Assembly: GCA_020632715.1 (NCBI GenBank)
Contig: JACKFA010000005.1
Location: 496,001 to 560,000, forward strand
DNA from: Deltaproteobacteria bacterium
GTDB lineage: Bacteria > Myxococcota_A > UBA9042 > PHBI01
Direction of reading: 5' to 3'
Length of the DNA stretch: 64,000 nt
Shown: positions 52,701 to 63,807 of the stretch, piece by piece
Numbering within the stretch: position 1 is the first letter of the stretch
How the letters are laid out: each line of letters begins with the position of its first letter
Position numbers and translations under genes: made by a program
The notes under the pieces: model-generated
The model's database searches: none
What the model was told of the DNA's origin: nothing
What the model saw: the letters and a program-made list of their open reading frames with translations, nothing else

Positions 52701-54397
52701 TCGCCGTCGTCGCACTCCTCGCCCGGGTCGGTGATGCCGTTGCCGCAGTCCTCGGTCGACTTGCAGTCCGGGGCGCAGCCGTCGTCCGCGGCGTTGTTGC
52801 CGTCGTCGCAGATCTCGTTGTACGGCGGGTAGTTGTTGAGGTAGCCGTCGCCGCACTTCTCCTCGGAGAGGCAGTCGGCGCTGCAGCCGTCGCCGTCGTC
52901 GTTGTTGCCGTCGTCGCACGCCTCGGGCGCCGGGAAGGCGACACCCGTCGTGGTGATGCCCTGGAACACCGCCGGGCACGTGGCGAGGAGCGGCGTGCAG
53001 AGCTCGCGGTCGTTCACCATCGGGTGGAGGTAGGCGTTCTTGATGCCGTCGCCGCAGGTCTCCTCGGAGAGGCAGTCGGCGCTGCAGCCGTCGCCGTCGC
53101 GCGGGCGGCACTGGCCCTGCCCGATGCCGACGCACTCGGACGCCGAGCTGCACGGCGTGCCGTCGGCGCACTGGCGGCCGTCGTCACAGACCTCGCTGTC
53201 GCGCGGCGCGCCCTCGCTGTCGACGAGCGGGTAGCCGTTCGTGATGCCGTCGCCGCAGATCTCGGCCGACTTGCAGTCGGCGCTGCAGCCCGTGCCGTTG
53301 CGCGCGGTGCAGAGGCCGTCCCCGCCCGTGACGCTGGCGCAGTCCTCGTTCGTCTTGCAGGGCGTCGTCAGATCCGAGCAGTGCTTGCCGTCGTCGCAGA
53401 TCTCGTTCAGCGGCGGGTAGTTGTTGGTCACGCCGTCGCCGCAGGTCTCGGTCGAGAGGCAGTCGGCGCTGCAGCCGGCGCCGACGCCGCTCCGCGTCTT
53501 GCACTCGCCGTCGCCGATGCCCGTGCACGCGGCGGCCGAGCTGCAGGGGTTGCCGTTCGCGCAGAAGCGCCCGTTGTCACAGGTCTCGAGGGGGAAGCCC
53601 TCGCACTGCGGCTCGAGCACGCCGTTGCCGCAGAGCGGGTTCTTGCAGTTGCGCGTGCAGCAGTCGAAGTCGCGCGCGATGCAGTCGGTGTCGCCGAGGA
53701 CGCCGCTGCAATCGGCGTTCGTCGTGCACGTCGTGCCGTCGGCGCAGTACTTGCCGTTGTCGCACTCCTCGAGGGCCGCCGCGTTCACGTAGGTGTCACC
53801 GCAGGTGGCCGGCGAGCAGTCCTTGTTGCAGGTGGCCGTGTCGACCGCGATGCGGTTCGTCGCGTTGCCGCCGTCACAGAGCTCGCCGTGAGCGGCGTTC
53901 ACCTTGCCGTCGCCGCAGATGGCGGTCGTGCAGTCCGCGTTGCACGTGTCGGTGTCGACCCCGCCCTCGTCACACTCCTCGGGCGCGACGGTGGCGCCGG
54001 TGTCGTCGACGTGCGTGTAGTTGTTGGTGATCCCGTCGCCGCACACCTCGAGCGATCGGCAGTCCGCCGAGCAACGGTCGCCGTTGGCGGTGTTGCCGTC
54101 GTCGCAGGCCTCCTCGCCGTCGATGAGGCCGTCGCCGCAGCGCGGGAGCGTGCAGTCGAAGTTGCAGTCGTCGTGGTTGTCGAGGTTGCCGTCGTCGCAG
54201 GCCTCGCCCTCGTCCTGCACCCCGTCACCGCAGCGCGTGACCTCGGGGTTGATGCAGTGGAGGTTGTCGGCCGTGCACATCCACCCGGAGGGGCACGTGG
54301 GGCCATCCTGGCCGCACGTCACGCTCGAGGGAGAGAAGCACGCAGCGAGGGCAGCGACGGCCGCAGCGGCCGCGAAGATCGTTCCGAAACGCATCAT
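46712..54397 (-). CDS. Giant lipoprotein with Myxococcus cysteine-rich repeats and Ig-like tail
   Basis: Surface lipoprotein of 2,561 residues. The signal ends AALAACFSPS (lipidated cysteine at about 20). A CxxGWMCTADNLHC module follows, then about 24 tandem copies of the Myxococcus cysteine-rich repeat: CGDGxxxxxEECDDGNxxxGDGCSADC with variants, quoted as CGDG, EACDDGN and GDGCSADC. These run from about 50 to 1300 and should be disulfide-rich. The second half holds alternating cadherin/Ig-type units (ADDARTVLEG, FxYxVCSPxxPxSCxTATVTVxxN, WTAVWNDPP). The tail is a short Cys module (CAGNPSGEFC, CAGNPNGETC). CAGGAAG precedes the ATG. It lies 24 bases after the TPR/PEGA gene, so it belongs to the kinase operon. 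Probably an extracellular stalk or adhesin. Confidence 0.9.
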   Translation of the reverse strand: MMRFGTIFAAAAAVAALAACFSPSSVTCGQDGPTCPSGWMCTADNLHCINPEVTRCGDGVQDEGEACDDGNLDNHDDCNFDCTLPRCGDGLIDGEEACDDGNTANGDRCSADCRSLEVCGDGITNNYTHVDDTGATVAPEECDEGGVDTDTCNADCTTAICGDGKVNAAHGELCDGGNATNRIAVDTATCNKDCSPATCGDTYVNAAALEECDNGKYCADGTTCTTNADCSGVLGDTDCIARDFDCCTRNCKNPLCGNGVLEPQCEGFPLETCDNGRFCANGNPCSSAAACTGIGDGECKTRSGVGAGCSADCLSTETCGDGVTNNYPPLNEICDDGKHCSDLTTPCKTNEDCASVTGGDGLCTARNGTGCSADCKSAEICGDGITNGYPLVDSEGAPRDSEVCDDGRQCADGTPCSSASECVGIGQGQCRPRDGDGCSADCLSEETCGDGIKNAYLHPMVNDRELCTPLLATCPAVFQGITTTGVAFPAPEACDDGNNDDGDGCSADCLSEEKCGDGYLNNYPPYNEICDDGNNAADDGCAPDCKSTEDCGNGITDPGEECDDGELLNGTDLSPNHCSATCRFISCGNERKDPGEQCDDGDPAIEGTTAPFNGDTGRCLADTCSCNICGDQKVNGVGSSADCPAPATRVEECDDGPNNTANCNYDCTLPECGDGIVNFTAGEFCDNGAGVIGGETAESVTCNTDCSLAFCGDGKLNRSRGEVCDDGNNTNGDGCSADCRSEEVCGDGTLNPYKVTVGSNPVVPAEICDLGSFCSDGTSCVSEAECSGLVDTTCVPRDGTGCSADCQSVEICGDSYLNYNETCDDGNALAGDGCDSDCIRESGWSCPTLGEPCFEVCGDGLVRGKESCDDGKQCADGSACVEDGDCTDASTCQTRAGDGCSDTCVLEAGWDCPTAGGVGGACSTICGDLRIRPGETCDDGDAEAGDGCSDSCQEETGWTCQGVLNGLGGPCTPNCGDGITRGLETCDDNDTDPGDGCDANCRTEIGWDCPAGGGTCTAVCGDFVIRGSENCDDGNTNPGDGCDENCQQEGAYACPTGNGFQVTLGGVCAPICGDGLVRGEEACDDGKKCDDGSSCSLDTDCPGSVNCRTRSGDGCDTGCRVETGWDCPINQGSNGAGGACTPTCGDGLVRGVETCDEGAATASGGCVSCAAQPGWACPAASGVGGVCTEICGDGMTVGTEECDDAGQNDNRADCTLTCHDATCSDNFQHVLGTGTETDVDCGGTDCGKCGPDKGCKVNGDCLSNYCQPIGGVCQVAPTPMLGDDSFVILETDADLVLDVAAELEANDSAFDATTLTVDDTASCGTAEAAGDLSAVTYTPPADPSLCSTPWNDAFTYTLCSPLDPAVCATATVSVRINQLPVVSDTFHCVPVGTTRDVRDVATLFTDPDGDGIGAITPTAANGLATTASSIVTFAPDNRDLAAIYTIGLHVCDDVSTPGCDDATWTAVWNDPPVLATPAATNVIQSTSATVDVATLIDDLNVEGVQSGDPLSGVTIVLPQPALGTCSIVAGSGEHSTDMVSFAAGGTSGSATCVVRICEACSESPVCSNVSVAFSISAPPVANDDARTVLEGTPATGTFAATDLVSNDTDAAVASFSLSGASTTCGGTVSFAGGNVSYTAPGAAALGSCGYVDTFDYQVCSPAVPTSCDTATVTVTVNRNPTLGDTATCVATGTASATIAIPPLYSDPDAGNALDPTSIMGAGTGGTAARSGTSLTWTPTTPSTATTYSVTVTACDDSSAPGCDTGTWSATWNDPATLANYTGGNTTNVVALTTASFPESEIITTTGAVSTATTVTVSANGTSGWGATANTTRGVCTYDGVGNAVRYTASASSGADSCFVRVCEDCGAAPGVCAITEIALNVVLAPTGGDDARTVLEGGSDSFSKASLTANDTDADPTTLTIVGGSATTCGGTAVVNGANVDYTSPTSGAGCSDPYHDTFDYEVCSPIVPTSCSTATVTVTLNRAPTVADTFSCVPVDTASADLDVSTVFTDPDASGLDNASITGTGTGGTGSHTGSVLTWTPTSTSVADTYSVTVHACDASTAPGCDDGTWTVVWDDPPEMVAVVTAKDLVTNGTATFASGDYYVGTGSEVGVQSGAEVTAPTVSDASDGTFDTTTLSASGDNLCDVVGTDVVVTAGTTPGADSCFVQVCEVCGTATDLCSVVEVPFTVYAAPDAVADTVYTLLTAPPTTATYTATELLANDSNDDGTVSLAGQSTTACGGTVNILAGDVSYSFSGDAVADCATDYEDSFTYQITHPTVTSAHDTATVTIVLNAPPVFSPAPLTCVAAGGTASQSIDLTTQFFSDPDGDGLDASSLSTVASGASADTVAGTFTFTPADTTAASYPIDVHACDDDAHTPGCVDGTWTAVWNDPPVLVDPAAQPALVVPNGTVTYSIGTELVDTFGTVTAAPMGSEIHSVFVDSSAMGTFDSSISAGSAPGSDGVCDLTGDTFSYVGMSATGPDSCFVKVCETCSALEDLCSIVEVKFNVVECIDSGDCAGNPSGEFCKADHTCVECLGNGDCAGNPNGETCNLGTNVCEAGP

Positions 54398-54421
54398 GGA
54401 AATCTTCCTGGGGCTCTCGGT

Positions 54422-55512
54422 TCAGAAGCCGAAGGTCGCGGTGAAACCAGCCTGCGAAGGCCCGACGTAGGGGACCAGCGTGATCGGAGCCTCGACGGGC
54501 TCGTCGGCAGGCACCTCTTCGGTGACCGGATGCTCGGTGTTGATCGCGGCGAGGATGATCCCGGTCAGGACGGCGGCGCCGCCGACCGCGTAGGCCGCGA
54601 TGCTGATGTTCTGGAAGGTCTCGCCGTCGCTCTTCTTCGAGGTGACGCTCGAGTCCGCGACGCACGTGCCGATGCGGCCGCTGCCGTCCTGCACGACGCC
54701 CGCGTCGTTCGTGAACGTGAGCGGGTTGTCGGCGTTGCACTGCGCGACGGCCTTGTCGTAGTCGTCGAACGACTTCGTCGCCTGCCACGTGAGGAGCCCG
54801 CCGCCGGCGAGCACGGCCGCGCCGCCGCCGATGAACGCCCACGGGATCCAGGTGTCGAAGTCGTGCACGTAACGCGTCGACATCTCGAGCGGCGTCAGCT
54901 CGAGCCGGATCGTGTTGACCTTGCCCTTCTGCAGCTCCGGCTGGACCTGCTGCGTCTGGAAGCCGGGCTTCGCCGCGATGAGCGACTTCGTCTTCTCGGG
55001 ACGCACGACCCCCTGCCACTTCCCGGGGCCGATGAAGAGCTCGACGCCGTCGAGGGTCACCTTCGCGCCGGGCTCCTCCGTCTCGATGACGAGCTCGGCG
55101 AGCTCCGTCTCGTAGAGGAGCTTCGTGAAGCGCTTCACCTGCTCCTGCTGCTCGTCGGTGAGCGGCGCGCCGCCGAAGCGCATCGACGCCTTCAGGTGCT
55201 CGTACGCGGCCGCCGGATCATCCAGGTTCATCAACGCTTTCGCGAGGTTGAAGTGGATGGCCGGGTGGTCCCAGTACTTCAGCGCCTCGAGGTAGAGGTC
55301 GACCGCGCGCTTGAAGAACGCGTCCTTCAGGAGGTCGGTCGCCTCGTCGAAGAGCTTCGTCGCCTTCTGCTGGTTCGTGTCCGACACGCCCTCCGCCCAG
55401 GGGCGCTTCTCGCCCGCCTTCGGCGCGTCGCCGGGCTTCGCCGCAGGCGGCGCCGCCGTCGCCGAGCCCGCCGCCGCGAGCACGGCCAGAACCAACCCGA
55501 TCGCCCCCCACC

Positions 55513-55516
<4 letters not shown>
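54422..55516 (-). CDS. TPR/PEGA-type envelope protein
   Basis: Protein of 364 residues. Signal peptide at about 1-22 (ending ATA|AP), then TPR-like helices (about 45-125: ATKLFDEATDLL, KRAVDLYLEALKYW, HPAIHFNLAKALMNLDD). A PEGA-like beta domain follows (about 137-210: AELVIETEEPGAKVTLDGVE, quoted as EEPGAKVTLDGVE, and KSLIAAKPGFQ). Two hydrophobic helices flank a small loop with two cysteines (about 223-245 and 305-325). This layout is common in myxobacteria next to Ser/Thr kinases. The ATG overlaps the kinase stop (ATGA). It is probably an inner-membrane or periplasmic partner of the kinase operon; its exact role is unknown. Confidence 0.82.
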
Positions 55517-59400
<3,884 letters not shown>

Positions 59401-59679
59401 GTTGCAGTCCTCGCGGGCGCGGGATGGGCCTCGCCGTGGGGTTCCCGAGTAGACCAGCTAGCGTGCGGCGGAGTCTCAGTTCTACCAGAACAGCATGCCG
59501 CGGAAACCCGACGACTGTCACCGACCGCCCGCGACTGCATCCGTACCCGGGAATCATAACGTCGGGAGCGGAATCCTCGCCACTATCCACGAGACGAAAC
59601 CTGGATTCCTTGAGATCGATCCGATGTCGACCGTCTTCCGTGCGTAGACCCAAGGTCCCCACTCCGCCCAGGAAGCACG
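59401..59679. other. Divergent promoter region
   Basis: A 279-base gap between the minus-strand kinase operon and the plus-strand discoidin-like gene. It is less GC-rich than the surrounding coding sequence (for example GGGAATCATAACG and GGATTCCTTGAGATCG), as expected for promoters in both directions. I could not identify convincing -35/-10, -24/-12 or operator elements. CAGGAAG precedes the plus-strand ATG. Confidence 0.5.
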
Positions 59680-60519
59680 ATGTCGAAACCCTCCGCCGCC
59701 TCGCTCCTCGCCGCCCTCGCAGCCCTCGTCGTGACCGCGCCGGACGCGCTCGCCGGACCCGGCGCGAGCCCCGACGCGCTCCCCGTCGCCCGGGTCGTCG
59801 CGTCGAGCACGCGCAGCGGCAGCCCGACGAGCCTCGCGGACGGCGATCTCGCGACCTCCTGGTCACCCGGGGGACGATCGCCGCGCTTCGCCTGGATCCG
59901 CTTCGATCTCGCCGCCCCCTCGCGCGTCGACGGCCTCGTGATCGCGAACGGCGTCGAGGGCGGCGACGAGGCCGCCGCGCTCGGGCGCGTCCGGACGGCC
60001 TGGGTGCTCTTCGACGACGGCCAGGCCGAGGTGATCCGCCTCGACCCGAGCCGCCGCGACCCGCGCCGCGTCTTCCTCGCGCGCGCCCACGCCACGCGCT
60101 CGGTCACGATGGTGATCCGTCAGGTCGAGCTCGGGGAGCGCTGGAACCACGTCGCCCTGAGCGAGGTCGCGATCACCGGCCAGCGGGGCTCCGCCGACGA
60201 CCTCGCCGCGGCGCCCGGCGCGCAGCTCTCCGCCGTCACCCCGTGCGGTGGCGCCGGCTGGCTGCCGCTCCGCGACGCGATCGTGAAGCTCTGCGGCGAT
60301 CCCGCGGGCAAGGTGAGCTGCGAGGACCCCGTCCTCGACACCGTCGTCAGCTGCCGCGCCGACGCGGAGAGGCCGCTGCCGATGCTCGATCTGAGCGCCC
60401 CCGGCAAGTCGGGCGCCGTCAGCTGGGGCTACGAGGGCCGCTTCTTCAAGCTGGACGTGGGGCTCAAGGACGCCGGCGGCGCGTGGCAGGTCACGAGCCT
60501 CGGCTTCGAGGCGCGCTGA
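59680..60519 (+). CDS. Secreted discoidin-like (NADase-type glycan-binding) protein
   Basis: Exported protein of 279 residues. The signal peptide is about 1-25 (ending ALA|GP). Residues 35-165 resemble the discoidin/F5-8-type-C fold seen as the NADase-type glycan-binding domain: VVASSTRSG...SLADGDLATSWSP, WIRFDLAAPSRVDGLVIANG, RVRTAWVLFDDGQ and a final VALSEVAITG strand. The C-terminal ~110 residues have four cysteines (CGGAGWLP, LCGD, SCEDP, SCRAD), perhaps two disulfides, and end in beta-rich sequence. It likely binds carbohydrate in the envelope; no enzyme motif is visible. Divergent from the kinase operon; CAGGAAG upstream of the ATG. Confidence 0.75.
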   Translation: MSKPSAASLLAALAALVVTAPDALAGPGASPDALPVARVVASSTRSGSPTSLADGDLATSWSPGGRSPRFAWIRFDLAAPSRVDGLVIANGVEGGDEAAALGRVRTAWVLFDDGQAEVIRLDPSRRDPRRVFLARAHATRSVTMVIRQVELGERWNHVALSEVAITGQRGSADDLAAAPGAQLSAVTPCGGAGWLPLRDAIVKLCGDPAGKVSCEDPVLDTVVSCRADAERPLPMLDLSAPGKSGAVSWGYEGRFFKLDVGLKDAGGAWQVTSLGFEAR

Positions 60520-60574
60520 TCGGGCGCGGCGCGGAGGCGTCGACGCGGCCGGCCGAGACGAGGGAGAGGACCGC

Positions 60575-60703
60575 ATGGCCCGAGGCCAGATCGCCGCGTC
60601 GCAGGGCGCCGACGGGTTCGTCGCCCTCAGCGTCCACCGTCGTGCGGCCTCGACTCCGCGGGCGCCGTCGTCAGCGCGCTCCGCGGCGCCGCGGGCGGCT
60701 GAC
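60575..60703 (+). pseudogene. Possible small gene fragment with a frameshift
   Basis: An ATG at 60575 follows a good ribosome-binding site (GGGAGAGGA) and opens MARGQIAASQGADGFVALSV. After about 60645 the coding look moves to another frame (LDSAGAVVSALRGAAGG and a TGA at 60701). It may be a broken short gene or chance; no family recognised. The adjoining hairpin overlaps its end. Confidence 0.25.
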
Positions 60704-60706
60704 GAC
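60667..60706. terminator. Hairpin between convergent genes
   Basis: Perfect 9-bp arms GTCGTCAGC (60667-60675) and GCTGACGAC (60698-60706) enclose a GC-rich loop that can itself pair. It lies just before the end of the convergent DUF4336 gene. There is no T-run, so if it terminates transcription it does so without the classic U-tract. Confidence 0.45.
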
Positions 60707-60714
60707 CGGCGCTC

Positions 60715-61422
60715 TCACGGGGCCACGCCCGCGACCGGTCCCATGCGCTTCGCGATCGCCGCGAGCAGGCGCGCCGGCGCGTCGTCCGCCTCGAGCACCG
60801 CGCCGTGGGCCGGCACGACGCGGGTGAACGGCCACTCGGCGATCCGCGCGATCGCCGCGTCGTGGGCGGCGCGGTCCTTCGTCCACGCGCGCCAGAGCCG
60901 CGAGCACGCGAGCCCGCGGCGGACCCCCGTCGTGCGCAGGATGAGCCCCGTGAGGCGCGTCACGGGCTCCGCGACGTTGAAGACGAGGTCGGCCACGAGG
61001 AGCGAGCGCGACGGCCGGTGGAAGACCGCGAGCTCGTGGAGCTTCGGCCCGGCGAGGATCGCGGCCACCTCGAGGCCGTCGCCGAGCGGGGCCGCGGGGG
61101 CGTCGGCCACGGCGTCGAAGCTCAGATCCGGCCGCTTCCGCGCGAGCCCCGGCGGCCCGACGAGGCGCGCGCCCGGCCAACGCCGCGCGGCGTCGGCGAG
61201 GTGCAGGTGGTGGAAGGTGTTCGGCGCGACGATCGCGGCGACCGGCCCGAGGGCGCCGATCGCGGCCGCGACGGCGTCGTCGAGCGGTGGCGCGCCGTAG
61301 AGCACGAGCGCGCCGTCCGCGCCCCGCGCGACGGTGGCGCGGCACGGCATCCGCGCGCCCATCATCGGCGTCTCGTAGCGCGCCTCCCAGAGCCCGTCGG
61401 CGATCTGCGCCGGCACAATCAT
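60715..61422 (-). CDS. DUF4336 (metallo-beta-lactamase-like) protein
   Basis: Protein of 235 residues matching the DUF4336 pattern: GLWEARYETPMMG, LVLYGAPPLDDAV, AIVAPNTFHHLHL, GARLVGPPGLARKRPDL, ELAVFHRPSRSLLVADLVFNV, and VVPAHGAVLE. The fold is that of a metallo-beta-lactamase, but HxHxDH is replaced by NTFHHLHL, so the metal site is atypical and activity uncertain. ATG 61422 has GGGAGG upstream. It is divergent from a MarR regulator with two shared operators, so it is the probable target gene of that regulator. Confidence 0.82.
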   Translation of the reverse strand: MIVPAQIADGLWEARYETPMMGARMPCRATVARGADGALVLYGAPPLDDAVAAAIGALGPVAAIVAPNTFHHLHLADAARRWPGARLVGPPGLARKRPDLSFDAVADAPAAPLGDGLEVAAILAGPKLHELAVFHRPSRSLLVADLVFNVAEPVTRLTGLILRTTGVRRGLACSRLWRAWTKDRAAHDAAIARIAEWPFTRVVPAHGAVLEADDAPARLLAAIAKRMGPVAGVAP

Positions 61423-61434
61423 CGCGTCCTCCCA

Positions 61435-61455
61435 TCGTCAAGCTCGCTTGACAAT
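61435..61455. promoter_or_regulatory. MarR-type operator 1
   Basis: Perfect 7-2-7 palindrome GTCAAGC-TC-GCTTGAC (61437-61452), with partly matching flanks AT..AT. It covers TTGACA (61448-61453), the likely -35 for the plus-strand MarR gene, and also lies where the -10 for the minus-strand gene should be. Confidence 0.7.
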
Positions 61456-61472
61456 TCGTCGGGCGAGGTCTT

Positions 61473-61492
61473 TTGTCAAGCACGCTTTACAA
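61473..61492. promoter_or_regulatory. MarR-type operator 2
   Basis: TTGTCAAGC-AC-GCTTTACAA, a 9-2-9 palindrome with one mismatched pair, centred 38 bases from operator 1 and sharing its TTGTCAAGC half-site. On the minus strand it contains TTGACA, 17 bases before operator 1, the likely -35 of the DUF4336 gene. Binding at both sites would shut both divergent promoters. Confidence 0.7.
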
Positions 61493-61520
61493 TCGAGGCC
61501 CGGCCTGCGACGATCCCGCC

Positions 61521-61982
61521 ATGGATCCCGACCGCCGCGACGCCCTCGAGGCGCGCAAGCGCGCGAGCTTCGCGCAGCTCCTGCTCAAGGCCGCGCGCCT
61601 CCTGAACGAGCGCGCCGTCGACCGCGCCCGCGCGGCCCTCGCCGCCCCCGGCCTGCGCCCGGCCCACCTCGCCCTCGCCCCCCACATCCCCTTCGAGGGG
61701 ATCCGCCAGTCCGAGCTCGCGCGCCGCCTCGGCGTCACCCGTCAGGCCGTCGGCGAGCTCGTCGGCGACCTCGTCGCCCTCGGCGTGCTCGAGCTCGTCC
61801 CCGATCCCGACGACCGCCGCGCGAAGCGCGTCCGCTTCTCGGCCGCCGGCGAGGACGGCCTCTTCACCGGCCTCTCGATCCTCGAGGACCTCGAGCGCGA
61901 GCTCGCGCGAGACCTCGGCGACGCCCGCGCCGCCGACCTCCGCGCGTCCCTCGCCGCCATCGTCGCGCGCCTCGAGGGCTGA
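61521..61982 (+). CDS. MarR-family transcriptional regulator
   Basis: Winged-helix regulator of 153 residues. The core is GIRQSELARRLGVTRQAVGELVGDL (quoted: QSELARRLGVTRQAVGEL), wing VLELVPDPDDRRAKRVRFSAAG with the conserved DDRRAK, and a C-terminal dimerisation helix. I chose ATG 61521; the earlier in-frame ATG candidate overlaps operator 2 and adds non-family residues. It should repress itself and the divergent DUF4336 gene through the two palindromes between them. The ligand is unknown. The methyltransferase gene follows after 41 bases but has its own possible leaderless promoter. Confidence 0.9.
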   Translation: MDPDRRDALEARKRASFAQLLLKAARLLNERAVDRARAALAAPGLRPAHLALAPHIPFEGIRQSELARRLGVTRQAVGELVGDLVALGVLELVPDPDDRRAKRVRFSAAGEDGLFTGLSILEDLERELARDLGDARAADLRASLAAIVARLEG

Positions 61983-62023
61983 TCACCCTGTCGCGAGGCC
62001 CTCGCTCGGGCTATACCGCGCGC

Positions 62024-62758
62024 ATGGACTCCCGCGAACGCTTCACGGCGACCGTCGGCGACTACGAGCGCGCGCGGCCCGACTATCCCGACGCGCTCAT
62101 CGCCGCCCTCGTCGCCCGCGCCCCCTGGCGCCGCGCCGTCGACCTCGGCTCCGGCACCGGGATCCTGTCGCGCCAGCTCGCGGCGGCCGGCCTCGACGTC
62201 ATCGGCGTCGAGCCGAACGCCGCGATGCGCCTCGCCGCCGAGCGCGCCGGCGGCGGCCCGCGGTACCACGCCGGACAGGCCGAGTCGACCGGCCTCGCCG
62301 TCGCCAGCGCCGACCTCGTCGTCGGCGCCCAGGCGTTCCACTGGTTCGATCTGCCAGCGACCGTGGCCGAGATCGACCGTGTCGCGATCGCGCGCGCCCC
62401 CGCCGCGGCCATCTGGAACGTCCGCGCCGAGGAGGCGGGCGGCTTCGCGGCGGCGTACGAGGCCCTCCTCGGCCGCTTCGTCGGGCGCCGGGGCCCCGGC
62501 GAGCTCGCGAACGTCACGATCGACGCCCTCGCGCGCCTCCGCCCGGGCGGCGAGCGGCTCGTCTTCCCCCACGCCCAGCACCTCGATCGCGACGGCGCCC
62601 ACGCCCGCGCCTGGTCGAGCTCCTACGTGGCCCACGGCGTCCGCGACCACGCGGCCTTCGATCGCGCCCTCGACGAGGTCTTCGACGCCCACGCCCTCGA
62701 CGGCGCGGTCACCCTGCGCTACCGCACCCTGGCCTACGTCTGGAGCACCTCACCCTGA
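62024..62758 (+). CDS. Class I SAM-dependent methyltransferase
   Basis: Protein of 244 residues with a Rossmann methyltransferase fold. Motif I is VDLGSGTG (39-46), the SAM ribose acid is in VIGVEPN, and motif II/III is ADLVVGAQAFHWFD. This is the TAM/UbiE-like group with FHWFD, often called methyltransferase type 11. Substrate unknown. ATG 62024 has no Shine-Dalgarno; TATACC (62012-62017) ends exactly 6 bases before it, suggesting a leaderless transcript. Its 3' end overlaps the convergent phosphatase-family gene by 25 bases. Confidence 0.88.
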   Translation: MDSRERFTATVGDYERARPDYPDALIAALVARAPWRRAVDLGSGTGILSRQLAAAGLDVIGVEPNAAMRLAAERAGGGPRYHAGQAESTGLAVASADLVVGAQAFHWFDLPATVAEIDRVAIARAPAAAIWNVRAEEAGGFAAAYEALLGRFVGRRGPGELANVTIDALARLRPGGERLVFPHAQHLDRDGAHARAWSSSYVAHGVRDHAAFDRALDEVFDAHALDGAVTLRYRTLAYVWSTSP

Positions 62759-63807
62759 GGGCTCCGCGCGGCCGGCCTCCCCGCCCCGGCCGCGACCTTC
62801 ATCTCCGCCCAGATCCCGTAGTGATCCGACGCGAAGACGCCGTCGTGCGCCTCGCCGCAGGCGATCCCCGCGGCGACGAGCTCGAGGTCCTCCGACAGCA
62901 TCACGTGGTCCGGGCACTGCGGCACGCTGTCGAGGTAGGCCATCAGCTTCAGCACGAGCGGCTTCGGCGCGCCGTCAGGCCAGTGGTGGATCGTGCCGTA
63001 GCCGACGTTCGGGTTCTTGTCGGGGTCCCACGTCCGCGCGTCCGGCTGCACCGCCGGCAGCGCGTTCGCGAAGCGCATCTGGTTCGTGAAGCGCCGCACC
63101 TCGGGGGTGTCCGGGTCGAGGTTCAGGTCCGCCCCGAGCACGAGCGGCGCCCCCTCCCGGGCCTGCAGCTCGCGCAGCCACCGCTGGAGCCGGTCGAGCT
63201 CCACGTCGCGCTCCGCGCGGTTCTTGTGGGTCATCTTCACGATCGACGCAGGCGGCTGCGGCGTGTCCACCACCCCGTTCACGGCGAGCGTCTCCCACGC
63301 GACGTCGAACGCGCGCTGGTTCGGGAAGCCGTAGCGGACGTGGGCGCAGGCCACGACGACCGGCTGCCCGTCGATCGTCACGCGCCCGGCGAGCGCGTAC
63401 CGCACGGGCCCCCACTGGAACGCCGCCCAGTTCGTGACGAAGCCGCTGCCGCTCAGGCGCAGCGTCCCGAGGCTCGTGAGCCCCACGTCGCGCCGCGCGA
63501 GGATCGCCACCCCCTCGCCGCGGCCGATCCCCCACGGGAGCCCGGCGCCGAGGACGCGCATGCCGCTGTTCGACACGCGCCAGAGGCAGTCGTAGCCGAG
63601 GTCCCTGGCGAGGTCGCTCACGAAGGTCGGGAGCGGCAGGCACTCCTGGAGGGTCACGACGTCCGGATCGCGCGCGCGCAGCTCGGCGAGGAGCGCCTCG
63701 TAGCGCTTGCGCTTGTGCCCCTCGGGCTCGATCGAGACGACCCCGGTCAGCCCGCGCACGAGCGAGCCGATCCAGGTGTTCACGTTGACGATGCGCAGGG
63801 GCCTCAT
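62734..63807 (-). CDS. Endonuclease/exonuclease/phosphatase-family protein
   Basis: Metal-dependent phosphoesterase-fold protein of 357 residues. Visible active-site motifs are RIVNVNTWIG at the N terminus, VVTLQECLP (metal-binding glutamate), LVLGADLNLDPD (GDxN type) and FASDHYGIWAEM (SDH with catalytic histidine). Relatives include sphingomyelinase-like and DNase-I-like enzymes; the substrate cannot be told. No signal peptide is evident. The ATG at 63807 overlaps the stop of the upstream partial gene (ATGA), so the two are co-translated. Confidence 0.88.
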   Translation of the reverse strand: MRPLRIVNVNTWIGSLVRGLTGVVSIEPEGHKRKRYEALLAELRARDPDVVTLQECLPLPTFVSDLARDLGYDCLWRVSNSGMRVLGAGLPWGIGRGEGVAILARRDVGLTSLGTLRLSGSGFVTNWAAFQWGPVRYALAGRVTIDGQPVVVACAHVRYGFPNQRAFDVAWETLAVNGVVDTPQPPASIVKMTHKNRAERDVELDRLQRWLRELQAREGAPLVLGADLNLDPDTPEVRRFTNQMRFANALPAVQPDARTWDPDKNPNVGYGTIHHWPDGAPKPLVLKLMAYLDSVPQCPDHVMLSEDLELVAAGIACGEAHDGVFASDHYGIWAEMKVAAGAGRPAARSPQGEVLQT

